From NCBI RefSeq assembly GCF_900099895.1, contig NZ_FNDY01000001.1:124001-188000 (forward strand): a stretch of DNA of 64,000 nt, in the 5' to 3' direction. Below, in pieces: positions 16,868 to 26,085 of the stretch. Position numbers and translations under genes: made by a program. How positions within the stretch are numbered: the stretch's first letter is position 1; each line of letters begins with the position of its first letter. Source of the DNA: Paenibacillus naphthalenovorans (GTDB taxonomy: Bacteria; Bacillota; Bacilli; Paenibacillales; NBRC-103111). The notes below the pieces were generated by a model. The model did no database searches. It had not been told where the DNA came from and was given only the letters and a program-made list of their open reading frames with translations.

Positions 16868-18223
16868 ATGTACAAAAGATTGAGCATCGTCATGTTTCCG
16901 TTTCTTTTGCTGGCGCTCATCGGGACCGGGGTGTGGGGGTACCTCGAGCATCAGGAAAAAAACACGATCTTGATGAAGGCGGAAAATCAATATCAACGTG
17001 CTTTCCATGACTTATCGTTTCATCTGGACAAGCTGCACACCGAGCTCGGCAATACGCTCGCAGTGAATTCCACCTCACAGGATGCATACAAAAAAGGGTT
17101 GATCAACGTTTGGCGCATTACCAGCCAGGCGCAGAATGAGATCAGCCAGCTGCCGTTGACCATGCTTCCGTTCAGCAAGACTGAAGACTTTTTGTCCAAA
17201 ATCTCCAATTTCGCTTATCGCGCTGCCGTCCGCGACCTGAGCAAGCATCCGCTGGATGAGCAGGAGATCAAGACGATGAACGCACTTTACCAGCATTCCA
17301 CCGAAATTGCGAAAGATTTGCGCGACGTCCAGACGAAAGTCCTTCAGAACAATTTACGTTGGATGGATGTAGAGCTCGCTCTGGCTTCCAACAAAGAAAA
17401 CCAAGACAACGCCATTATTGACGGCTTCTCCACCATGGACAAAAAGGTAGGTGAATATCCGGAGATCAGTTGGAGTCCCGCCGTGATGAGCATGTATCAA
17501 AGACGGGATATCAGCATGCTCTCGGGACCGGAGGTAACGGCGGAGGACGTAAAGCAAAAGGCGGCAAAATTCCTGGGGATTGATGCATCCGCGCTGAAGG
17601 TGGTCGAGAACGGGGCGGGTACCGAGAACCATTCGTTTAGCGTAAGCGCGCCGAGAGACGGTTCGCCGGACGGAATTCAGATGGATTTCTCCAGCAAAGG
17701 CGGACAGCTGCTATGGTTTTCGGCCCCGCGCGATGTTCCTGAAAAGAAGCTGGATTTGCGCCAAGCCAGAGATATTGCGGCACAATTTCTGGACGAACAT
17801 GACTATAAGGATATGACAGCCGTAAGTTATGACGAATACTACAATACAGCCAACTTGACTTTCGCCGCCCGGACGAATGATGTGATCAATTATTTGGAGA
17901 AGGTAGCCGTTAGAGTGGCGCTGGATAATGGGGAAGTGACCGGACTTGAGGCAAGCGATTATGTGTTCGATAAGAAAGACCGCCAGCTTCCGGCACCCAA
18001 GCTGACGAACGAAGAAGCGCTCAAAACATTAAGTCCGAACTTCAAGGTTACGAGTGTGGATAAAGCGCTGATTCGCAACGATATTGATGAAGAGGTCTTG
18101 TGCTATCAGTATGTCGGACGCGTGAATGGAGGCGTGTACCGTGTTTACATTAATGCGGACTCCGGTGCCGAAGAAAAAATCGACCATTTGGGAGCGGATG
18201 AAGCCGCCGCTGTAAGTCAATAA
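16868..18223 (+). CDS. ypeB: Germination protein YpeB
   Basis: A 451-residue protein. An N-terminal membrane anchor (about residues 6-24) is followed by a helical region with the family segments ISQLPLTMLPFSKTEDFLS and DVELALASNKENQDN. Two to three PepSY-type repeats fill the C-terminal half. YpeB works with the lytic transglycosylase SleB in spore cortex hydrolysis, and each stabilises the other in the spore. I chose ATG 16868; an ATG at 16847 lies upstream of the AGGGAG site. sleB, usually the gene just before, is not here. A weak SigG-like element (GCATA ... CAAACTA, 16799-16829) precedes it. Confidence 0.93.
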   Translation: MYKRLSIVMFPFLLLALIGTGVWGYLEHQEKNTILMKAENQYQRAFHDLSFHLDKLHTELGNTLAVNSTSQDAYKKGLINVWRITSQAQNEISQLPLTMLPFSKTEDFLSKISNFAYRAAVRDLSKHPLDEQEIKTMNALYQHSTEIAKDLRDVQTKVLQNNLRWMDVELALASNKENQDNAIIDGFSTMDKKVGEYPEISWSPAVMSMYQRRDISMLSGPEVTAEDVKQKAAKFLGIDASALKVVENGAGTENHSFSVSAPRDGSPDGIQMDFSSKGGQLLWFSAPRDVPEKKLDLRQARDIAAQFLDEHDYKDMTAVSYDEYYNTANLTFAARTNDVINYLEKVAVRVALDNGEVTGLEASDYVFDKKDRQLPAPKLTNEEALKTLSPNFKVTSVDKALIRNDIDEEVLCYQYVGRVNGGVYRVYINADSGAEEKIDHLGADEAAAVSQ

Positions 18224-18236
18224 TTCGTGTGAAAAA

Positions 18237-18269
18237 AGCCCGTACTTCAACAGTAAGGGCTTTTTTTCG
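18237..18269 (+). terminator. Terminator after ypeB
   Basis: Stem AGCCC-TACT / AGTA-GGGCT with one internal mismatch, then seven T. Confidence 0.85.
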
Positions 18270-18367
18270 TTGTCCCCTTTCCATATGCACCTGGAATGCT
18301 ATAATAATCAAGTAGGCTGCACAGTACAAAAAGACTTGGCGGTAAGCACACAGGGAGGGGTCGGGCT

Positions 18368-19021
18368 TTGCTACCAAAAATAAACCAAATTTTGTACATA
18401 CAAATCAACTCCATCGATGAGGAAGAAGCGAAACAAGAGTATAAATCCAGGATAGCCGATATCACGGAATCCCATATCAGCATGGAGATTCCGATGTCGG
18501 ATAAAACAGGACGTTTCAAGCGATTATACCAAGGGGACGAGCTTTCCGTTTATTTCATTACCGAAGACGGAGTGAAAAATTATTTTAACACTTCCGTTAC
18601 CGGTTTTTCAGATGATGTCATCAGATTGGTGCACATCAAAAAACCGCAGCCCGAATCCATAACAAAGGCACAGAGAAGAAATTTTTTGCGTGTGCCTGCC
18701 GAACTTGAGATTGCCGTGAAATTATCTGAGCAGCTGCAGTTCGTTACGTTGACGGAGGATGTCAGCGGCGGCGGCATTTCCTTTTATTGCGACGGTTACA
18801 TTCCCGCTCATACCGGGCAAACAGCAAGCTGCATGCTGCTGATTCACTATAAGAACGGGCAAATCGAGCATGTGCCGTTCAAAAGCGAAATCGTGCGCGT
18901 AAAGCCCGTGGAAACGGGAAAGCAGCAGGTCATCCTGCGTTACGCCGAAATCAGCGACCGCGACCGGCAAAAGATTATCCGCTTCTGCTTCGAAAGGCAG
19001 CTCGAAATCCGTAAAAATTAA
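18368..19021 (+). CDS. PilZ-domain c-di-GMP receptor, YpfA/DgrA type
   Basis: A 217-residue cytoplasmic protein. Residues 1-95 match the YcgR-like N-terminal domain. The C-terminal PilZ domain has the c-di-GMP-binding signatures RRNFLRVP and DVSGGGISF. In B. subtilis YpfA slows flagellar motors when c-di-GMP rises. The TTG at 18368 follows GGGAGGGG. The position between ypeB and ypfB-cmk matches B. subtilis. A TATAAT hexamer lies upstream (18299-18304) with a weak -35. Confidence 0.92.
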   Translation: MLPKINQILYIQINSIDEEEAKQEYKSRIADITESHISMEIPMSDKTGRFKRLYQGDELSVYFITEDGVKNYFNTSVTGFSDDVIRLVHIKKPQPESITKAQRRNFLRVPAELEIAVKLSEQLQFVTLTEDVSGGGISFYCDGYIPAHTGQTASCMLLIHYKNGQIEHVPFKSEIVRVKPVETGKQQVILRYAEISDRDRQKIIRFCFERQLEIRKN

Positions 19022-19081
19022 AGGGCATATTTTTCCTGTCATAGGGTATACTACCATCCAAAATAACAGGGTGGCATGCTC

Positions 19082-19321
19082 ATGAAGCCTAAGAATCATA
19101 ACGAAACGACGGGCAGATACGAAGACTTGTTTTTGCTGTTTGCTCAAAGGGTGGAAAAAGCGCTGATCGTCATGCTCGTTATACTTATGATGGCATTGGC
19201 CGTATTGCAGCTGCTGCTGCAGCATCCGCAGATTCGGCATCTCTTAGTAAAAGTGGAACAGCTCGAAGGCAATCCCTATCCGTCAGCCTCCTCTCCGGCT
19301 ATAAACCGGATTAGGCACTAG
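19082..19321 (+). CDS. Small membrane protein in the ypfB position (DUF5359-like)
   Basis: A 79-residue protein with a charged N-terminus and one transmembrane helix (about 28-48, ALIVMLVILMMALAVLQLLL). A Leu-rich segment (HPQIRHLLVKVEQLEGNPYP) follows. It sits between the PilZ gene and cmk, as ypfB does in B. subtilis. ATG 19082 is better spaced from AGGGTGG than the ATG two codons upstream. Function unknown. Confidence 0.75.
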   Translation: MKPKNHNETTGRYEDLFLLFAQRVEKALIVMLVILMMALAVLQLLLQHPQIRHLLVKVEQLEGNPYPSASSPAINRIRH

Positions 19322-19325
19322 AGTT

Positions 19326-19354
19326 TTGCTTCATAGGGAAAACTATGGTATAAT
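19326..19354 (+). promoter_or_regulatory. SigA promoter before cmk
   Basis: TTGCTT (19326-19331), a 17-base spacer, TATAAT (19349-19354). A short UUCG-loop hairpin with a long T tract (19367-19388) begins almost at the expected transcription start. It probably ends transcripts from the upstream gene. Confidence 0.7.
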
Positions 19355-19429
19355 TTTGATTGCTTAAGGCTTCGGCCTGTTTTTTTTTCAAAATGCTCGT
19401 CCGCTTCATTGTATTAAGGAGGCCTCATC

Positions 19430-20110
19430 TTGGAGAAGTTTAACATCGCCATCGACGGTCCGGCAGGGGCAGGCAAAAGCACCATAGCTCGTCTCGTAGC
19501 AAATGCGCTTGGTTTTGTATATGTTGATACAGGCGCGATGTACAGGGCCGTTACTTGGAGTATTTTGCAGCAGGGCCTTCCACTGGAGCAAACGGCGGAT
19601 TTGATTGCGCTGACGGAAAGATTGGATATCCGTTTGGAACCCGGCGAGCACGGACAATTGGTTTTTGTGGACGGCAAAGACGTTACGGGCATGATTCGTT
19701 CGGCAGAGGTGACAGGGAATGTGTCCAGGATTGCATCCATCGCCGAAATCCGCAGTATTCTAACCGCTAAGCAAAAGGAACTGGCCAGCAAGAAAGGTGT
19801 TGTTATGGACGGCAGAGACATCGGCAGTCATGTATTGCCGGATGCCGAATTGAAAATCTTTCTGACCGCAAGCGTCAGAGTCCGTGCCGAACGACGACTC
19901 AAGGAAATCAGCGGCGACAGACCGGATATTACGCTTGAGCAATTGGAACGCGAAATTGCGGAGAGGGACCGGATGGATGAACAGCGCGAGGCCTCGCCGC
20001 TTGTGAAAGCGCCGGATGCCGTATGGATGGATACCACCGAAATGACGATACCCGAAGTGGTGGATCGCATATTGGAGCTCTGCAAGACCCGTGTAAGTGG
20101 GGTGAACTAA
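19430..20110 (+). CDS. cmk: Cytidylate kinase
   Basis: A 226-residue CMP/dCMP kinase. P-loop GPAGAGKST is at residues 10-18, with DTGAMYRAVTW (substrate region) and MDGRDIGSHVLPDA. The Arg-rich LID follows (RAERRLKEISG). It phosphorylates CMP and dCMP for nucleic acid and CDP-lipid precursor supply. The TTG start follows TAAGGAGG at normal spacing. plsC begins two bases after its stop, so the two are cotranscribed. Confidence 0.96.
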   Translation: MEKFNIAIDGPAGAGKSTIARLVANALGFVYVDTGAMYRAVTWSILQQGLPLEQTADLIALTERLDIRLEPGEHGQLVFVDGKDVTGMIRSAEVTGNVSRIASIAEIRSILTAKQKELASKKGVVMDGRDIGSHVLPDAELKIFLTASVRVRAERRLKEISGDRPDITLEQLEREIAERDRMDEQREASPLVKAPDAVWMDTTEMTIPEVVDRILELCKTRVSGVN

Positions 20111-20112
20111 GA

Positions 20113-20694
20113 TTGCTGTACACTTTTTTTCGCGGTATTTTCCGTCTTTTGTTCCGTATTTTATTCCGATTGCAGGCCGAAGGGAGAGAAAACATTCCCA
20201 AGGAAGGCGCCGTGGTGCTCTGCGCCAATCACAGAAGCAACTGGGATCCGCCGGTTTTGGGCACGCCGCTTGACCGCAAGGTTCATTACATGGCCAAAGC
20301 CGAGCTGTTTCAAGTCCCGGTCCTGGGTTATATTCTTCCGAGAATCGGAGCTTTTCCGGTCAAGCGCGGCGGCGTCAGCAAAGAATCGATTCGACTTTCA
20401 CTGCAGCTTCTGAAAGACGGCCATATGCTGGGCATATTCCCGGAAGGCACGCGAAGCAACGCCGGAGGCATAGGGAAGAAAGGTGCGGCCAGCTTGGCGA
20501 TGAAATCGGGAGCGACCGTTATTCCTGCAGCCATCATCGGCAGCTACAAGCCTTTTAGACGGATGAAGGTAGTCTACGGCCCGCCGGTTGACATCAGTGA
20601 ATTTGCCGACGGAGGTCCGGAAGGATTGGAGCAGGCTACTGACAAAATTATGACCGTCATTCGCGCTATGGTGAAGCAGCACGAATCGAAATGA
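20113..20694 (+). CDS. plsC: 1-acyl-sn-glycerol-3-phosphate acyltransferase
   Basis: A 193-residue lysophosphatidic acid acyltransferase-like protein. It has the acyltransferase HX4D motif NHRSNWDPP, the substrate motif FPEGTRSN and the closing VIPAAIIGSYKPF. It converts lysophosphatidic acid to phosphatidic acid in phospholipid synthesis, at the membrane through a hydrophobic N-terminus. The TTG at 20113 directly follows the cmk stop and has GGGGTGA upstream. Longer in-frame starts lie inside cmk. Confidence 0.92.
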   Translation: MLYTFFRGIFRLLFRILFRLQAEGRENIPKEGAVVLCANHRSNWDPPVLGTPLDRKVHYMAKAELFQVPVLGYILPRIGAFPVKRGGVSKESIRLSLQLLKDGHMLGIFPEGTRSNAGGIGKKGAASLAMKSGATVIPAAIIGSYKPFRRMKVVYGPPVDISEFADGGPEGLEQATDKIMTVIRAMVKQHESK

Positions 20695-20778
20695 GAAATT
20701 GTGGCATACTTAAAAAACGATGATGAAATTTTTTCTAAAATACATTACTGTGGTTAGGTTGTTAAGGAGGTAATTGAT

Positions 20779-21981
20779 ATGACAGAAGAAACAAATGTAC
20801 AGCAAGAGGCATCTCAAGAAGAATCCATGGCGAATGTCGTCGTTCTTAAGAAAGGCGATATCGTTAAAGGTAAAGTGATTAAAGTCGATTCCGACCAAGC
20901 CATCGTCGATGTAGGTTACAAATATGACGGCGTCATTCCTGTGCGTGAATTATCTTCCCTTCAATTGGAAAATGCCGCTGAAGGTGTTGAAGTAGGTCAG
21001 GAAGTGGAATTAAAGGTATTGACCATTGACGACAACAAGGAAAAGCTGGTGCTTTCCAAGCGCGCTATCGATAATGAAAGAGCGTGGGATAAGCTGGCGG
21101 CCGATATGGAAAATAAAACGATCCTGGAGGCAAAAGTTGCTGAAGTGGTGAAAGGCGGCTTGGTCGTTGACGTAGGTCTTCGCGGTTTTGTGCCGGCTTC
21201 CATGGTGGAGCGCAATTTTGTTGAGGATTTCAGCGATTACAAGGGCCGCACGCTGCGTTTGCGCGTGAAAGAAATGGATCGCGAAAAAAACAAAGTGATT
21301 CTTTCTCAAAAAGATGTGTTGGATGAAGAATTCGAAGCCCGGAAGAAGGAAGTTCTTTCCAAAATTTCCGTCGGTCAAGAGTTGACCGGTACGGTTCAGC
21401 GTCTGACGCAATTCGGTGCATTTATCGATATCGGCGGAGTAGACGGTCTGGTTCATATTTCTGAAATGGCTTGGCACCATGTTGAAACCCCTTCTGAAGT
21501 TGTAAAGGAAGGCGATCAGGTTAAAGTTCAGGTGCTGAAGGTTGATCCCGAGAATGAGCGTATTTCCCTGAGCATCAAAGCTACTCAGCCGGGACCTTGG
21601 CAGCAGGTGCAGGACAAAATTAAAATTGGCGATATCGTAACGGGGACCGTCAAGCGTCTTGTTCAATTCGGCGCATTCATCGAAGTGGCTCCAGGTGTTG
21701 AAGGACTGGTTCATATTTCCCAAATTGCTCATCGTCACATCGCTACTCCGTTTGAAGTGCTGAAGGAGGGTCAAGAGGTTCAGGCGAAAGTGCTTGATAT
21801 GAATCCTGATGAAAAACGCATTTCCTTGAGCATTAAAGAAACGGAAGAAGCGCCAGCTCGTGAACCGAAAGCGGATAGAGAAAGAGGATCCAAAAGAGAA
21901 TCGGTTTCCCATGAAGAGCTTCAAAGCTTGAACTTAACGCTGGGTGAGCGTTTTGGTGATAAATTAAGCAAATTCAAATAA
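20779..21981 (+). CDS. ypfD: S1 RNA-binding domain protein (ribosomal protein S1 homolog, YpfD)
   Basis: A 400-residue protein with four S1 domains, each marked by GxxxxGxV and GAFIDIG/GAFIEV-type strands. They start at about residues 20, 105, 190 and 275. A charged tail follows (EPKADRERGSKRESVSHEE). It is shorter than the six-domain E. coli S1, as is usual for low-GC Firmicutes. It binds RNA and probably assists translation of some mRNAs. Strong RBS AAGGAGG. The position between cmk and fni matches B. subtilis ypfD. Confidence 0.93.
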   Translation: MTEETNVQQEASQEESMANVVVLKKGDIVKGKVIKVDSDQAIVDVGYKYDGVIPVRELSSLQLENAAEGVEVGQEVELKVLTIDDNKEKLVLSKRAIDNERAWDKLAADMENKTILEAKVAEVVKGGLVVDVGLRGFVPASMVERNFVEDFSDYKGRTLRLRVKEMDREKNKVILSQKDVLDEEFEARKKEVLSKISVGQELTGTVQRLTQFGAFIDIGGVDGLVHISEMAWHHVETPSEVVKEGDQVKVQVLKVDPENERISLSIKATQPGPWQQVQDKIKIGDIVTGTVKRLVQFGAFIEVAPGVEGLVHISQIAHRHIATPFEVLKEGQEVQAKVLDMNPDEKRISLSIKETEEAPAREPKADRERGSKRESVSHEELQSLNLTLGERFGDKLSKFK

Positions 21982-22011
21982 GCCATTTATCTCAAGAAAT
22001 GAGGAATACGG

Positions 22012-23085
22012 GTGCGCATATCAAGGAAGATGGAGCATGTACATCATGCTCTGCAGCTTGGTCATAGCGATGAGCATGGCTTTCGCGATATCAAGCTGAT
22101 CCATAATTGTCTCCCGGGCATTTCTTCGGACCAGATATCGTTACAAACCTCAATCGGCGAACTCAATTTGAGCTCGCCGATTGTCATTAATGCGATGACC
22201 GGAGGAGCTCATGAGACGGAAGAAATTAACAGGGAACTGGCAGCGGCGGCGAGAGAGACGGGACTCGCTATGGCCGTCGGCTCTCAAATGTCGGCGATCA
22301 AGAATCCGGAAGTGGAATCCAGTTACCGTGTTGTCCGCAAGGTAAATCCGGGAGGAATCGTTTTCGGGAATTTAGGGAGCGAAGCGACGCTGGAGCAAGC
22401 TTTACGCGCTGTGGACATGCTTCGGGCAGACGCTCTGCAGATTCATTTGAACGTGATGCAGGAGCTGATTATGCCGGAAGGTGACCGGGAATTCTGCGGG
22501 GTGCTGGAAAGGATCCGAACGATTGTCGATCAAGTCGGCGTGCCTGTCATGGTAAAAGAAGTCGGCTTCGGCATGGTCAAGGAAAGCGCGGAGGCTTTGT
22601 TTCAATGCGGTGTACGAATAATCGATGTAGGGGGTGCAGGCGGTACCAATTTCGCTGCCATAGAGAATGCACGACGCCGTGTTCCTATGGATTGGCTGAA
22701 TGATTGGGGCTGCAAGACAACGATCGCACTTCTTGAAGTGTTGGAAGCTAAGCATCGGAATCAAATTGACGCCTCTATTATTGCCGCGGGAGGGATCTCC
22801 CGGACGCTGGAGGTTTGCAAAGCTTTAACCCTTGGCGCATCCGCTGTAGGCATGGCAGGATCTCTCTTGAAAGTGCTGCGCGAACAAGGAACGGAGGCGC
22901 TTGTGACCCACATCGTGACGCTCCATGAAGAACTTCGTCTCCTGATGACGGCGATGGGTGCAAACTCCATAGAACGTTTGCATGAGATGCCGGTAGTGAT
23001 AACGGGAGAAACGGCGGAGTGGTGCGCCGCTCGCGGGGTGGATATAAGCTCTTACGCTTTGCGTACGGGATACCGAAAAGTTTGA
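22012..23085 (+). CDS. fni: Type 2 isopentenyl-diphosphate delta-isomerase
   Basis: A 357-residue FMN-dependent isomerase (IDI-2) converting IPP and DMAPP. Motifs: RKMEHVHHAL at the N-terminus, VINAMTGGAHETEEIN, MAVGSQMSAI, QIHLNVMQELIMPEGDR and the FMN phosphate-binding DVGGAGGTNFAAIEN. The start is GTG. The enzyme feeds the prenyl chains made by HepS/HepT further down the window. Gene order ypfD-fni-yphA is conserved with B. subtilis. Confidence 0.96.
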   Translation: MRISRKMEHVHHALQLGHSDEHGFRDIKLIHNCLPGISSDQISLQTSIGELNLSSPIVINAMTGGAHETEEINRELAAAARETGLAMAVGSQMSAIKNPEVESSYRVVRKVNPGGIVFGNLGSEATLEQALRAVDMLRADALQIHLNVMQELIMPEGDREFCGVLERIRTIVDQVGVPVMVKEVGFGMVKESAEALFQCGVRIIDVGGAGGTNFAAIENARRRVPMDWLNDWGCKTTIALLEVLEAKHRNQIDASIIAAGGISRTLEVCKALTLGASAVGMAGSLLKVLREQGTEALVTHIVTLHEELRLLMTAMGANSIERLHEMPVVITGETAEWCAARGVDISSYALRTGYRKV

Positions 23086-23151
23086 TTAAAACCAAATATG
23101 GAAAGCCATACTAAGGTAAAGAGCTGGGTGTTTACATTTGGGGTGGTGCGA

Positions 23152-23778
23152 ATGAACGCGGGCTATCTGTCCTTATTATTGATTGTTGTATCGCTGATTT
23201 TGTTCGCCAGTGGCTGGAAAGAGATTATATTAAGAGGTATTACTCATCTGAGTCTACTTCTTTTTTTTATTGCTTGGCTGCTTTTACTGGGCTGGAGCTT
23301 TACGCTGGATCAATGGCGGATATTCGGCTGCGTTCCTTTACTTTTGGCGGTGTCGTTTCTGGTTATTTTGCGAACCCGGGGAATGCTGCTGCGTTTTCAT
23401 CTATTCTCCGTAGGACTATTGCTCGGGTCGGTTTTTTTCTTTTTGAAGGAAACCATCCATCTGATGCCGGCGATGATCATTCTTAATCCAGAGTGGACGA
23501 TGGCGATAATCAATGGTTTGCTCGTTTCTGCACTGGTGCGCTGGCCTGCTTTCCAGGTAGCCGCTTTGTCTCTGGGGCTGCTTATTGGAGAGGGAATGTA
23601 CGCCTATTCCCATCGGGAACAAACGGATATAGTGATAGGTCATGCGGGGTTTCAGGATGTATGGTGGTTGACCCTCTATGCGGCAAGAGGAAGCTCGCTT
23701 GTGTTGGAGTCAGCGGCTGCAGGATGCAAAAAAGCGTATTATTATGTTTGGAATGCTATACGGGAGCGCAAGGAGTAA
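23152..23778 (+). CDS. yphA: YphA-like multi-spanning membrane protein
   Basis: A 208-residue protein with about six hydrophobic helices (NAGYLSLLLIVVSLILFASG at the N-terminus) and a basic C-terminal tail. I chose ATG 23152 behind GGGGTGG; an in-frame ATG at 23098 would add 18 polar residues. B. subtilis yphA occupies the same place between fni and yphB. Function unknown. Confidence 0.8.
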   Translation: MNAGYLSLLLIVVSLILFASGWKEIILRGITHLSLLLFFIAWLLLLGWSFTLDQWRIFGCVPLLLAVSFLVILRTRGMLLRFHLFSVGLLLGSVFFFLKETIHLMPAMIILNPEWTMAIINGLLVSALVRWPAFQVAALSLGLLIGEGMYAYSHREQTDIVIGHAGFQDVWWLTLYAARGSSLVLESAAAGCKKAYYYVWNAIRERKE

Positions 23779-23839
23779 GGGACTTCAACACATTGGTGAA
23801 TCTGGGCCGGTCAAAAAATCCGGAAGGAAGTGGATTGAA

Positions 23840-24495
23840 ATGTAGGCTTGGATCGTTGAGCAAAAGTATACCGTAGGGATTGTCTTGGGCGTATTGTTTG
23901 GGGTAGCCGCCCGGTTTACGATGCTAAGGACGGATTACCGGCAATACCCGACCTATCCTCATGGGAAAATCATTCACCTCTCGTTGGGGGTGATTGCGGC
24001 GGGGCTGGGTGCCGTAGCCGTACCGTCTCTGCTTGAGAAAAACTATACCGCCATTACGTTTTTGGCCATGGCCGCTCAGCAGTTCAGGGACGTAAGAATG
24101 CGGGATTAAGTGAATCACAAAACATTCTCCGCGAAAAAGCACTCGGACTGGTACTGGTGCCCAAGGACAAAAATGCACGGGTTACGATCGCCAATCCGTG
24201 ACAAAGGCAGGCGCTTCTCCATGATATATCAACGATTATGGGCGTTTACCGGGACGAAGGAGAGCCTTCTCTGGTCCCTCTTGCGAGGCTGGATATGAAT
24301 GACGGCCGGCTTGCCGTGCGCGTGGTGACGATGTACAAAAATAAGGTAGGCGGAGGAGCTCCGATCTTTATTGTAGATAATCCGGATGAACAACAGGAGG
24401 TGGCGTTCAAGCTGGAGAAAAAGTTGGATGCCTCCGCTTATGATTTGCAGAATGGGACATTCATCATCGTCGATCATAAAGCTTATCATGATTAG
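23840..24495 (+). pseudogene. yphB: yphB (YIEGIA-family membrane protein) remnant with internal deletion and nonsense codons
   Basis: An ATG behind GGAAGGAAG is followed at once by TAG. The frame then reads AWIVEQKYTVGIVLGVLFG, YRQYPTYPHGKIIHLSLG and QQFRDVRMRD, the N-terminal membrane region of YIEGIA/YphB proteins, before a stop at 24107. A different frame resumes with NILREKALGLVLVPKDKNAR and reaches TGA at 24198 (NP-stop-QRQALLHD). It then continues to the C-terminus (STIMGVYRDEGEPSLVPLAR...DHKAYHD). The central region, including the YIEGIA motif itself, is missing. Three kinds of lesion (codon-2 stop, frame-changing deletion, internal stop) make it non-functional. Family sequence is from recall. 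Confidence 0.87.
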
Positions 24496-24510
24496 CGATG
24501 TCTCATTTCA

Positions 24511-24539
24511 TTTACTTGCTTGCTATATTTTGTTATAAT
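24511..24539 (+). promoter_or_regulatory. SigA promoter of der
   Basis: TTTACT (24511-24516), a 17-base spacer, TATAAT (24534-24539). It gives a leader of about 200 bases that contains the repeats described below. Confidence 0.72.
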
Positions 24540-24706
24540 ATCATAGCTTGCGAGCATGGCTCGGAAGCTATGATATTGCGCCAAAAACTACCGCTATACG
24601 CGGTCGCTCATCTTCGAATTGCATCGATGGTTTTTGGCTTAATGACCCAAGTTTGCAGAATGGCTCGCAAGCTATGATATTGCGCCAAAAACTGCCGCTA
24701 TACGCG
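24538..24706 (+). repeat. Duplicated 47-bp element with inverted segments in the der leader
   Basis: Two copies of a 47-base sequence (24556-24602 and 24660-24706) differ at only two positions. An upstream arm ATATCATAGCTTGCGAGC (24538-24555) is the exact reverse complement of an 18-base segment in copy 2 (24663-24680), and matches copy 1 (24559-24576) with one mismatch. A central GTTTTTGGC (24630-24638) can pair with GCCAAAAAC in either copy (24580-24588 or 24684-24692). No coding function is evident. Confidence 0.85.
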
Positions 24707-24748
24707 TTTGATTGGATTATCCACATTATATATAAGGGAATGAAGTGC

Positions 24749-26071
24749 ATGGCAAGACCAATCGTAGCCATCGTCGGGCGGCCTAATGTAGGAAAATCGA
24801 CGATATTCAATCGTATCATCGGCGATAAGCTGGCGATCGTTGAAGATAAGCCAGGGGTAACCCGCGATCGCCTGTACGGTACAGGGGAATGGCTGAACAG
24901 GGAATTTAGCGTCATCGATACCGGCGGGATTGAAATTGATGGCGAAGATCATATTCTGCGCTCCGTTCGCGCGCAAGCGGAGCTCGCTATTGAGGAAGCG
25001 GACGTCATTATCTTTATGGTCGATGCGAAAGCAGGGATCACCCCGGCTGACAGCGAGGTTGCAGAACTGTTGTTCCGGGCGAAAAAGCCTGTCGTCGTCG
25101 CCGTGAATAAAGTAGATAATTTACAGCGCATGGACGATATCTATGAGTTTTACAGTCTCGGATTCGGAGAAGTCGTGGGCATTTCCGGTTCTCACGGCAC
25201 AGGCATCGGCGATTTGCTGGAAGAGGTGACTAAACATTTTCCGGATACCTCGGATGAGGAGTATGGAGAGGACGTCATCCGGGTGGCGCTGATCGGCCGT
25301 CCGAATGTCGGCAAGTCTTCTTTGGTCAATGCGATTCTTGGGGAAGAGCGGGTTATTGTCAGTGATGTGGCCGGCACGACACGGGATGCGATCGATACGC
25401 CATTCGAGAAGGATGGGCAGAAGTACGTCATTATTGACACGGCGGGTATGCGCAAACGAGGCAAGGTATACGAGACGACGGAGAAGTACAGCGTGATGCG
25501 GGCCATGAAAGCCATTGAACGGGCCGATGTTGTTCTGATCGTGATCGATGGGCAGGAAGGAATTATCGAGCAGGACAAACATATCGCAGGATATGCGCAT
25601 GAGGCGGGGAAAGCGGCGATTTTCGTAGTGAATAAATGGGATATCGTCGAGAAGGATGACAAAACGATGCACCAGTTTACCCAGAAAATCCGCGATCACT
25701 TTTTATTCATGACTTATGCGCCCGTCGTGTTCCTTTCGGCCAAAACCAAACAAAGATTGCATAAACTGTTTCCCATGGTGAATCATGTTGCGGAGCAGCA
25801 TACGCTTCGGATTCAAACCCATGTCCTCAACGATGTGGTATCGGATGCCGTTGCCATTAATCCGCCTCCGACGGATAAAGGAAAGCGCCTGAAAATTAAT
25901 TACGCTACCCAGGTGGCGGTTAAGCCTCCGACGATCGTCTTTTTTGTCAATGATCCCGAGCTTATGCATTTTTCTTATCAACGGTATTTGGAAAATAAAA
26001 TCCGCAGTGCTTTCGGTTTTGAAGGAACACCCGTTCGGATGTTTACTCGGCGCAAGTCTGAAGAAGGGTAG
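24749..26071 (+). CDS. der: Ribosome biogenesis GTPase Der (EngA)
   Basis: A 440-residue protein with two tandem G domains and a C-terminal KH-like domain. The first P-loop is GRPNVGKST (residues 10-18) with DTGGIE and NKVD. The second is GRPNVGKSS near residue 184 with [10 protein letters not shown] and NKWD. Der acts in late 50S subunit assembly and is essential. [10 protein letters not shown] at 24749 is the natural start, behind AAGGGA. Longer open frame upstream is non-coding repeat. The G4/G5 region of domain 2 reads [14 protein letters not shown], a normal SAK motif. Confidence 0.96.
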   Translation: MARPIVAIVGRPNVGKSTIFNRIIGDKLAIVEDKPGVTRDRLYGTGEWLNREFSVIDTGGIEIDGEDHILRSVRAQAELAIEEADVIIFMVDAKAGITPADSEVAELLFRAKKPVVVAVNKVDNLQRMDDIYEFYSLGFGEVVGISGSHGTGIGDLLEEVTKHFPDTSDEEYGEDVIRVALIGRPNVGKSSLVNAILGEERVIVSDVAGTTRDAIDTPFEKDGQKYVIIDTAGMRKRGKVYETTEKYSVMRAMKAIERADVVLIVIDGQEGIIEQDKHIAGYAHEAGKAAIFVVNKWDIVEKDDKTMHQFTQKIRDHFLFMTYAPVVFLSAKTKQRLHKLFPMVNHVAEQHTLRIQTHVLNDVVSDAVAINPPPTDKGKRLKINYATQVAVKPPTIVFFVNDPELMHFSYQRYLENKIRSAFGFEGTPVRMFTRRKSEEG

Positions 26072-26085
26072 GAGAACGTGTCTTG

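Noticed and set aside
19364..19390. UUCG hairpin with T8 as a cmk attenuator
   Set aside because: The stem is only 4 base pairs and starts almost at the predicted transcription start, too close to act as an attenuator; more likely it ends upstream transcripts.
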